A DNA stretch of 5,254 nt, taken from assembly GCA_027025255.1 (NCBI GenBank), contig JALVRC010000088.1, positions 1-5,254 of the forward strand. The letters run 5' to 3'. Shown piece after piece: positions 1-5,254 of the stretch. Position numbers and translations under genes: made by a program. Numbering within the stretch: position 1 is the first letter of the stretch; every line of letters starts with the position of its first letter. Source of the stretch: Caldifarciminota bacterium (GTDB lineage: Bacteria; Hydrothermota; Tepidihabitantia; B3-TA06; JALVRC01). Under the pieces are notes generated by a model. It was not told where the DNA came from. It made no database searches and was given only the letters and a program-made list of their open reading frames with translations.

Positions 1-64
1 TTTATATTGATGGTGTTTATATAGGAAAAGGAAGGCTTGAATTTATAGAGGAGAATAAAGAAAA

Positions 65-577
65 TCAATTATTCTTTGGAGAAGATGTTTTTATTGATGT
101 ATCCAGCTTACCTGTCAAAGAATTAAGTGTGAATGAACCATAGGTAGATATGTTTTCTCTTACGTAATCAATCAAACTCTTTTTTGAAAAAAATCTTTTT
201 TTCTCACCTGACAGTAGATATAGGTTTATAACTTTCGCATTAATGTTATGTAAACTATGTATGATTTTTCCTTTTACAGGTTCCATACTATACGAATTAT
301 CGATAATTAAATTAATTTCATTAGCGCTGTTGTTTGAGTCTGCAATTTGCGGTTTAGAAAAGGTTAATAAAAGCAAAGTTAAAGCAAGGGTTCTTAATAT
401 AAGATGTAGAATTTCTTTAATACGTAATTTACCAATTTCATGTTTAAGTATGGTTTTAAATAACTTTACTGTTGGGAAATAAATCTCTCTATTTTTAAAT
501 TTTGAAAGGAAATGAATAATTATCGGGATTAGGGCTAAAGAAAGATATATTAAGTTAAAAGGTGAAAGAAATTTCAA
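65..577 (-). CDS. BatA-type inner-membrane protein with truncated VWA-like domain (short or frameshifted)
   Basis: The N terminus is typical of the BatA family: membrane segment 1 at about 7-24 (with IPIIIHFLS), a basic cytoplasmic loop at 25-55, and membrane segment 2 at about 57-75. Residues 88-98 begin a VWA-like domain (INLIIDNSYSM, a MIDAS-like DxSxS variant at 93-97). The start is TTG, placed by the family N terminus and by the 4-base TTGA overlap with the DUF58 stop. No clear ribosome binding site precedes it. At 170 residues it is much shorter than usual relatives, which continue through a full VWA domain and often several hundred residues more. It ends at TGA (65-67), where the next core beta strand is expected. 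It could be a genuine short form, a frameshifted gene or a sequencing error. Family assignment is firm; intactness is doubtful. Confidence 0.78.
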   Translation of the reverse strand: MKFLSPFNLIYLSLALIPIIIHFLSKFKNREIYFPTVKLFKTILKHEIGKLRIKEILHLILRTLALTLLLLTFSKPQIADSNNSANEINLIIDNSYSMEPVKGKIIHSLHNINAKVINLYLLSGEKKRFFSKKSLIDYVRENISTYGSFTLNSLTGKLDTSIKTSSPKNN

Positions 578-1437
578 TTAAGTTTTTTTCTTTTTTTCAA
601 AAACTCAAGTAAAACAATATCTAATGAATCTTCTGTATAAACAGGTACATAATCAATATACATTGAAGCTAAAGTGGTTCTTAAATTAGAAATATATTTA
701 TCGAAATTTTTTTTGTAGCTCTCTTTAATCAAATGTGCATCTACAACAATCTTCTCTCCTGTTTCTATGTCTTTTACAGCTATCTTGCCTTTATAAGGGA
801 AAGATTTCTCATATTTTGAAAGAACATGAAAAACAATTATATCATGCCTGGAAGACTTTAGCAACTTAAAAGACTTTATAACATCTTCATCAGCATATAA
901 ATCTGAAATCAGAATCAAAAGACCACGTTTCTTTAGTATAGGCAATAAATACTTATAAATGTTTATAAAAGAGGTTGTTCTTTTATGAGCTTTGTAGTTT
1001 AGAATTTTCCAAATATTTCTTATGTATCCTATCCTATACTTACTTGGTAAATATTCCTCTATTCTATCTGTGAAATTTAAAAGTCCTACAGCATCTCTCT
1101 GAATATATAATAAATAAGCAAGACTTCCTGCAATATCACTTGCATAAGTTATTTTATTTTCAAAACCCATTGATGCAGATTTATCTAATAAAATTAATGC
1201 ATTAAGATTAGTTTCTTCTTGAAATTTTTTGATGTAATATTTCTCTTTTTTAGCAAAGATTTTCCAATCTATATATCTTAAGTCATCTCCGGGTAAATAT
1301 TCTCTATAATCGCTAAATTCTAAAGAAAATCCATTGTAAGGACTGTTATGAAATCCTTCAATAAATCCTTCTACTATAAGTTTAGCACGAAGATCCGCCC
1401 TTTTTATCTTAGTAAGCAATATTTTGTCAGGAATCAA
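574..1437 (-). CDS. DUF58 protein (VWA-fold, MoxR/Bat-operon type)
   Basis: This is a DUF58 family protein of 287 residues from the TTG at 1437. The frame is also open to a TTG at 1473 (299 residues), but the 12 extra residues only re-read the NYN tail and no ribosome binding site precedes that codon. The family hallmark is at residues 28-59: GFHNSP, EFSDYREYLPGDD and RYIDWK. A VWA fold follows, with the metal-site motif DKSASM at 85-90, a TS pair at about 155 and the strand LILISDLYAD at about 175-184. In known operons DUF58 proteins work with a MoxR AAA+ ATPase and inner-membrane Bat proteins, with proposed roles in protein maturation or envelope stress. The exact role is not established. 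No membrane segment is visible. The stop overlaps the BatA-like start by 4 bases (TTGA), suggesting coupled translation. No MoxR gene lies in the window. Confidence 0.92.
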   Translation of the reverse strand: MIPDKILLTKIKRADLRAKLIVEGFIEGFHNSPYNGFSLEFSDYREYLPGDDLRYIDWKIFAKKEKYYIKKFQEETNLNALILLDKSASMGFENKITYASDIAGSLAYLLYIQRDAVGLLNFTDRIEEYLPSKYRIGYIRNIWKILNYKAHKRTTSFINIYKYLLPILKKRGLLILISDLYADEDVIKSFKLLKSSRHDIIVFHVLSKYEKSFPYKGKIAVKDIETGEKIVVDAHLIKESYKKNFDKYISNLRTTLASMYIDYVPVYTEDSLDIVLLEFLKKRKKLN

Positions 1438-1441
1438 GGTA

Positions 1442-2521
1442 TTATTCTTCCCGTAATAAAATCTCCTCCCCAATCGGAATGTATTGATCTGCGATTTCTT
1501 TTAGACGCAAAGAAGTTACCTGTGGGAAGCCATAAACTTCAACCCTTTTACCTTCGTTTTTTATTCTTTGAATCATTGTAGCAAAATCACCATCGCCACT
1601 AATTAGTACAATTGTATCAACCAACTTTAAACTCTGCATAATATCCATGACAATATCAACATCTGTATTTCCTTTAGCTGTCCCATCCCCTCTTACTATT
1701 AGATCTTCCTTCCTAACTTCAAATCCACATTGTTTTAAAACATTAATAAACTTAGATTGGTCTACTCCTGGATTATTAATAACATAAGCCACGGCTTTAA
1801 TAATCTGTCTTTCTTTAGATACAAAGTGGTAAAGTTTCTCATAATTAACTTTTGCAAAATAATAATCTTTAGCAGCATGATATAAATTCTGTGTGTCAAC
1901 GAATATTCCTATTTTTTCTTTCGATTCAGTATATTCATTCGTTTCTTCATGTTTTTTAGCAAAATCTACATGTTTCTCAATTTGACGCAATAAAAAAAGT
2001 ATTTCATCCAATCTATTGTCTGTACGTTTTTTCCAATCAGAAAACTCTCTATAAAAATGATTTATAAATAATTGAAATTCTTTGTCTTCCATTTTCGTTC
2101 TATTAATACCTGAGGAGATTTCTCTTAAAACCCTATCAAGATTTTTTCTGACAAATTTCCTTTCATCAGTAATCATTGAAAAAATTAAAGCCCCGACTTC
2201 GTTATTGTGTAAAGCCTCTTGAATTAATTTTGTAAATTCTTCTGATAATTTTGGTGTATCAATGCTGTGTAGTTTGTTTATCCATTTTCTTGCCTTTGGT
2301 TCAATTATTTCAAAAAAACTACCGTCTTTATTTTCTTCTATAAAATTAACACATTGGTTAATAATATCTTCTTTGGATAATCTTATTAAATTTTCCTTGG
2401 ATAAGTGAGTTTTTTTACTAAGAAAATCTACCAATTCATCTTTTGATAATAGTTCCAAAAGTAAAGCTATTATTTCTCTAAAATTTTTATTTGAAAAAAG
2501 TTCTTTTATACTTAGATTCAT
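1442..2521 (-). CDS. NYN-domain (LabA/DUF88-like, PIN-fold) protein with an unrecognised helical N-terminal region
   Basis: The protein has 359 residues. The C-terminal part, about 203-350, is a NYN domain of the LabA type, a PIN-like metal-dependent RNase fold. The acidic set is intact: D209 and N212 in FVDTQNL, D287 and D289 in NTDVDIVMDIM, and D310/D312 in SGDGDF. Family members are predicted to act in RNA processing or decay. Substrate and activity here are unknown. Residues 1-140 are almost all amphipathic helix without a domain I recognise, including three LSK-(D/E)-type helix starts at 25, 40 and 48. Residues about 145-200 are charged, possibly a coiled coil or linker. No signal peptide is visible, so it is probably cytoplasmic. 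The ATG lies 1 base after the DUF1175 stop and has a good ribosome binding site. The last codons may overlap the DUF58 gene, depending on which start that gene uses. Confidence 0.88.
   Translation of the reverse strand: MNLSIKELFSNKNFREIIALLLELLSKDELVDFLSKKTHLSKENLIRLSKEDIINQCVNFIEENKDGSFFEIIEPKARKWINKLHSIDTPKLSEEFTKLIQEALHNNEVGALIFSMITDERKFVRKNLDRVLREISSGINRTKMEDKEFQLFINHFYREFSDWKKRTDNRLDEILFLLRQIEKHVDFAKKHEETNEYTESKEKIGIFVDTQNLYHAAKDYYFAKVNYEKLYHFVSKERQIIKAVAYVINNPGVDQSKFINVLKQCGFEVRKEDLIVRGDGTAKGNTDVDIVMDIMQSLKLVDTIVLISGDGDFATMIQRIKNEGKRVEVYGFPQVTSLRLKEIADQYIPIGEEILLREE
1463..1471 (-). promoter_or_regulatory. Strong Shine-Dalgarno-like sequence inside the 3' end of the NYN gene
   Basis: The minus strand reads GGGGAGGAG, encoding Gly-Glu-Glu near the NYN C terminus. 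It is about 25 bases upstream of the most likely DUF58 start (TTG at 1437), too far for standard spacing. It is immediately downstream of the alternative TTG at 1473, so it cannot serve that start. It may help hold ribosomes near the NYN stop for re-initiation, or be fortuitous. Confidence 0.35.
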
Positions 2522-2522
2522 A

Positions 2523-3128
2523 TTAAAACTCCTTTTTTAAAAGTTTAAATCTATAGAAGCCTAAAAAATTTGGGTTGTCAGGTTTAATTCTCCATTTTGC
2601 AGACGGAAAATTCAAGAAAAACTCTAAAGGTATTAATCTGAGTTCTCCATTATCACCACCTGTATGGTATATAACATAGCCTCTTCCATTTATATATAAA
2701 TATATCATTACATGATAATCACTTCTGTGTTGATAAAAAAAGATAAGATCGCCTGATCTAAGATTCTTTAGCTCTTTACCTATAAAGAAAACATTATATT
2801 TAAAAATATATCTTGTACTAACCCATGTTGAATAGGTACTATCAGACAAAGCAAATATTTTAACCCCAACTTCGGGTATGTTGGGATAATTAAATGAAGA
2901 GATGTCTTCTATAGTTGGAAGAAACAAACCTCCAAAATTTCTTAACCAGGTTTTATCATGTTTTTTAAGCGCTTCTCTGTATGAAATTCTTACTAAATCT
3001 CCACAATCAACAATTTTTTCAGGGTGAAACTTATAAATAGAAAGTGCTATGTTTGTAAACCACTTTCTAAATCTATATATATCCTCCCCTTCTAAATAAT
3101 ATGCGAAATTTATAATAAAGAAAAACAT
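2523..3128 (-). CDS. DUF1175 (YfaT-like) protein, predicted NlpC/P60-like cysteine peptidase or amidase
   Basis: This 201-residue protein resembles the DUF1175 family (E. coli YfaT). Recognisable blocks are FRKWF (20-24), DCGDLVR (41-47), EALKKHDKTWLR (52-63), FFIGKEL (114-120), SGDLIFF (125-131), HVMIYL (139-144), YHTG (154-157) and NPNFLGFYR (185-193). The DC-x-x-LV, GDL-x-FF and H-x-M-I-Y series is the NlpC/P60 arrangement, giving a likely triad of C42, H139 and H155. Cell-wall peptide or amide cleavage is inferred, not shown. The ATG is 2 bases after the response-regulator stop and has no clear ribosome binding site, so coupled re-initiation is likely. YfaT-type proteins are usually exported. 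Here residues 1-11 are hydrophobic but short and lack a basic n-region, so export is unclear. A non-ATG start a few codons upstream would add lysines. Confidence 0.82.
   Translation of the reverse strand: MFFFIINFAYYLEGEDIYRFRKWFTNIALSIYKFHPEKIVDCGDLVRISYREALKKHDKTWLRNFGGLFLPTIEDISSFNYPNIPEVGVKIFALSDSTYSTWVSTRYIFKYNVFFIGKELKNLRSGDLIFFYQHRSDYHVMIYLYINGRGYVIYHTGGDNGELRLIPLEFFLNFPSAKWRIKPDNPNFLGFYRFKLLKKEF
2529..2535 (-). promoter_or_regulatory. Ribosome binding site of the NYN-domain gene
   Basis: The minus strand reads AAAGGAG, with 7 bases between GGAG and the ATG at 2521-2519. The site lies within the last codons (Lys-Lys-Glu) of the DUF1175 gene and fixes the start of the downstream gene. 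Confidence 0.7.
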
Positions 3129-3130
3129 TT

Positions 3131-3922
3131 TTATAATTTTGTCTTTACAAGATAATTATAAAAATCCTCACTCGTTATGTTTTTTTTAGAAGCTCCCCTT
3201 TTAAACTCATCCCACAAAGTAGCCCATTCAAGTATTAACTTAGAAACACTAAAACAATTTTTCTTTTTATATTCACTATCACTAATTGTTTTAGGTAAAA
3301 ACCTGAATAAACCATCCTTATAAGACAGCATTAAGAAAATAGCCTTTTCACCATATAATTTTTTCTCAGTTTTGGCTTCTACAATATCTCCATTTTTAAA
3401 AGTAATAATTCCATTATCAAAATCATTAATTATATATAAAGTTCCCTCTTTTTCTCCAAGTTCCAACATTGAAAGAATCTCTATGAGTATATTTTCCACT
3501 ATATTACCTGTAAAAAGACCATTATTTGTAATATTCTCATGTCCTATATTAATCCATTTTAATCTATTTTCAACCCTTAAAAGCAATGTTTCAATATCAA
3601 AGGGCTTTGTTATATAATCATCCGCACCTAATTTTAAACCCAAGGCTTCATCTTTTTTATCTGTTTTAGCTGTTAAAAATATAAATCTTACATTAAAATG
3701 AATACTATCCTGTCTTATTCTTTTGCACAATTCAAAACCGTCCATATCAGGCATCATAATATCAGCAATAATAAGATGAGGTTTAAAACTATTAAATTTA
3801 TTCAATGCTTCTTTACCATTTTTGGCCACTTTAACTGAATATTTCTTGGCTTCTAAAATATGTTTTAAAATATCAAGTATCTTGTCCTCATCATCAACAA
3901 CCAGGATACGTTTTTTACTCAA
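3131..3922 (-). CDS. Response regulator: receiver domain plus PATAN/DUF4388 domain
   Basis: This is a predicted cytoplasmic two-component response regulator of 263 residues. Residues 1-122 form a CheY-like receiver domain. D10 and D11 make the acidic pocket, D54 (in ADIMMPD) is the expected phosphoacceptor, T84 is the switch threonine and K106 (in TKP) is the conserved lysine, so all key residues are present. Residues about 136-210 match the PATAN/DUF4388 pattern (FTGN, then EGTLYI, then GIITFKNGDIVEA, then GEKAI, then GLFRF), with a helical tail. There is no helix-turn-helix, GGDEF or kinase output domain, so it probably acts through protein contacts. PATAN-receiver proteins elsewhere are linked to surface motility and differentiation, but its partner here is unknown. 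The start is TTG, supported by a strong ribosome binding site and a 4-base overlap with bamA. No histidine kinase is visible, so it is an orphan in this window. Confidence 0.9.
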   Translation of the reverse strand: MSKKRILVVDDEDKILDILKHILEAKKYSVKVAKNGKEALNKFNSFKPHLIIADIMMPDMDGFELCKRIRQDSIHFNVRFIFLTAKTDKKDEALGLKLGADDYITKPFDIETLLLRVENRLKWINIGHENITNNGLFTGNIVENILIEILSMLELGEKEGTLYIINDFDNGIITFKNGDIVEAKTEKKLYGEKAIFLMLSYKDGLFRFLPKTISDSEYKKKNCFSVSKLILEWATLWDEFKRGASKKNITSEDFYNYLVKTKL

Positions 3923-5254
3923 AATTCACCTCCCATTTTAAAATGGGGTACCCATTTTTTATTATCTAATCCGTATCCCATATCAAAACCAATAATTCCC
4001 ATTAAAGGAATTTGAATTCTTACTCCTAAACCAACTCCTTTCTTTAAGGTAGAAAGATTCATATTGGAAATGTCTTCATATACATTGCCGATGTCAAAAA
4101 AGCCTAAAAATGCAAGATTATCATTAATCTTTAATTTTAATTCATAATTCATGGAAAAAACCACATTTCCACCAGCATTAAAAGATCCACCACTACCTTT
4201 ATAATAAACGCCTAAACTTCTGTCCGTATAGCCTCTTACAATACCATCCGAATTCAGACCTCCGCCATAAAAACGTCTGTAAATTGGAACAGTTTGATTA
4301 ACTCTTAACGGTATCATATAACCTGTTTTAACCTTAGTAATTGCTACAAACTTCCAATATATCGGATAATAATATCTGTAATCAACTGTAGTTTTTAGTA
4401 AATGAATATCTCCTAAAAAACCATAGCCAGAAACATCAACACCAAATAAAATAAATAAACCCTTTGAAGCATTTATCCTATAATCTCTACTATCTCTAAT
4501 TATTCCAAAGCTATTAGAAACATCTATTACAGGATAATCATCTGGATTTATTGCATACTTGGTACCTCTTAAAATATCACTTAAACCACTAATTGTATCT
4601 AAAATAACCCCTTTCAGTCCAAAATCCAGATATCCCCGTGTAAAATCTATCCATAAAGGCTTAGAAAAATTTAAAGCCAATCCGGCATCTGTTTTCTTAT
4701 AATAAGGATAATTAAGAGTTTTATAAAATAGATCAACTCCAACAGATGTAGGAGAATCTAAAAACCATGGTTCTGTAAAACCGCTCTGAGCCTGAAATTT
4801 TGTCGCTCCCTTTTCAAACTTTATGTATATTTTTCTACCTGTTCCAAAAACATTTGGATGAGAAACTGTAAATGTACCAACTATACCTTCTTGAGCAGAA
4901 TAAGATGCAGATATGTTAGCCTGTCCGCTAATCTTTTCTTTGACTACAAAATACACATCAATTCTATTACTATCAACTTCCTTAAAATTAACCTTAACAT
5001 CACTAAAAAATCCAAGATTGTAAATATTCCTCTGAGAACGAATTAAAAGTGACCTCTTAAACCTGCTACCCGGTAATAATACAATTTCTCTCCTTATTAC
5101 TCTATCATAGGTATAATCGTTCCCTGAAATATTAATCTCTCTAACAAAAGCAGGCCTACCTTCTTTAATGTTAATTACAATATCTACTACAGAGTCATTA
5201 ACCAACTCTTCCCTCTCAATCTGTAAATATATATATCCTTCCTCTCCATATATA
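3919..5254 (-). CDS. bamA: BamA/Omp85 outer-membrane protein assembly factor, 3' part (5' end outside window)
   Basis: This is the C-terminal 444 residues of the central subunit of the BAM complex, which folds and inserts beta-barrel proteins into the outer membrane. The frame stays open to the right edge. The codon at 5203-5205 is an internal TTG (Leu), not a start, because good POTRA sequence continues upstream of it. In the visible fragment, residues 1-30 are the end of a POTRA domain (YGEEGY, then INIKEG). Residues 31-107 are the last POTRA (INISGN, VIRREI, LLPGSRF, NLGFFSDV). The 16-strand barrel follows. Its conserved loop-6 motif VRGY is at about 339-342 (4228-4239), preceded by RFYGGG. 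The chain ends in Phe, the usual outer-membrane barrel signal. The TGA stop overlaps the TTG start of the response-regulator gene by 4 bases. A TamA or other Omp85 paralogue is possible, but the spacing and motifs favour BamA. Confidence 0.93.
   Translation of the reverse strand, partial: IYGEEGYIYLQIEREELVNDSVVDIVINIKEGRPAFVREINISGNDYTYDRVIRREIVLLPGSRFKRSLLIRSQRNIYNLGFFSDVKVNFKEVDSNRIDVYFVVKEKISGQANISASYSAQEGIVGTFTVSHPNVFGTGRKIYIKFEKGATKFQAQSGFTEPWFLDSPTSVGVDLFYKTLNYPYYKKTDAGLALNFSKPLWIDFTRGYLDFGLKGVILDTISGLSDILRGTKYAINPDDYPVIDVSNSFGIIRDSRDYRINASKGLFILFGVDVSGYGFLGDIHLLKTTVDYRYYYPIYWKFVAITKVKTGYMIPLRVNQTVPIYRRFYGGGLNSDGIVRGYTDRSLGVYYKGSGGSFNAGGNVVFSMNYELKLKINDNLAFLGFFDIGNVYEDISNMNLSTLKKGVGLGVRIQIPLMGIIGFDMGYGLDNKKWVPHFKMGGEF
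3926..3934 (-). promoter_or_regulatory. Ribosome binding site of the response regulator, inside the bamA 3' end
   Basis: The minus strand reads GGGAGGTGA here, a near-perfect Shine-Dalgarno sequence. The GGAGG core ends 6 bases before the TTG at 3922-3920, which supports that TTG as the true start. The same bases encode the final Gly-Gly-Glu of BamA, so the site is constrained in two ways. Confidence 0.8.

Noticed and set aside
17..67. Recoding of the TGA at 65-67 (stop read as an amino acid)
   Set aside because: Reading through gives only about 15 more residues, low-complexity Ser/Phe/Leu, before TAA at 17-19. TGA also ends bamA after its C-terminal Phe and ends DUF58 at the expected place, so the standard bacterial code fits.
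3..143. Plus-strand open frame running off the left edge, 46 codons, protein-like and beginning YIDGVYIGKG
   Set aside because: It overlaps the BatA-like gene by 79 bases in antisense, shows no start in the window, and similar antisense frames occur under the other genes here. It could be the 3' end of a convergent gene only if sequence to the left supports it.
243..482. Plus-strand open frame of 79 codons, and similar ones at 1348-1581, 3372-3617 and 4858-5046
   Set aside because: Each lies antisense to a well-supported minus-strand gene, has no ribosome binding site I could see and shows no recognisable domain.
583..597. Two A7 tracts on the minus strand at the DUF58 3' end as a slippage site fusing DUF58 to the BatA-like protein
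   Set aside because: The BatA frame has a TAA immediately before its TTG (578-580), so a shift cannot yield a fusion. The heptamer is also not in the canonical codon phase for -1 frameshifting. The tract simply encodes a Lys-rich tail.
5227..5254. Imperfect AT inverted repeat (TATATAT, then a GGA-rich loop, then ATATATA) at the right edge
   Set aside because: It lies inside the bamA POTRA coding sequence and is explained by codons for Tyr, Ile and Gly-Glu-Glu-Gly. There is no T-tract or other terminator or operator sign.

Overview
The window is an AT-rich stretch of bacterial DNA in which every supported gene lies on the minus strand, so transcription runs from base 5254 towards base 1. The genes abut or overlap by a few bases with no intergenic space, which suggests one polycistronic unit. 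A BamA-type outer-membrane assembly protein shows that the organism is a diderm (Gram-negative type). The BatA-like N-terminal family next to a DUF58 protein, together with the low GC, would fit the FCB group or related uncultured lineages such as WOR-3/Stahlbacteria. That placement is inference from gene families, not from any marker.

Layout in transcription order. 5254-3919: the 3' part of bamA (end of one POTRA domain, the last POTRA and the whole barrel), running off the right edge. 3922-3131: a response regulator with an N-terminal receiver domain and a C-terminal PATAN/DUF4388 domain, without a DNA-binding domain. 3128-2523: a DUF1175 (YfaT-like) protein with an NlpC/P60-like Cys/His arrangement. 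2521-1442: a NYN (LabA/PIN-like) nuclease-type domain with a long helical N-terminal part I do not recognise. 1437-574: a DUF58 protein with a von Willebrand A (VWA) fold and an intact MIDAS-type motif. 577-65: a BatA-type protein with two membrane segments followed by the beginning of a VWA-like domain, which stops unusually early.

Junctions are very tight: 4-base TTGA stop/start overlaps at bamA/response regulator and DUF58/BatA, gaps of 1-2 bases around the DUF1175 gene, and about 4 bases (or a 32-base overlap) between NYN and DUF58. Three of the five starts inside the window appear to be TTG. The last codons of bamA and of the DUF1175 gene double as ribosome binding sites for the next gene.

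The envelope theme (BamA, a predicted cell-wall-type cysteine peptidase, DUF58/BatA at the inner membrane) is clear. The response regulator and the NYN protein are less expected partners. No promoter, terminator, RNA gene, mobile element, CRISPR array or origin could be supported. No non-coding stretch is longer than about 65 bases, the longest being the left edge, 1-64.
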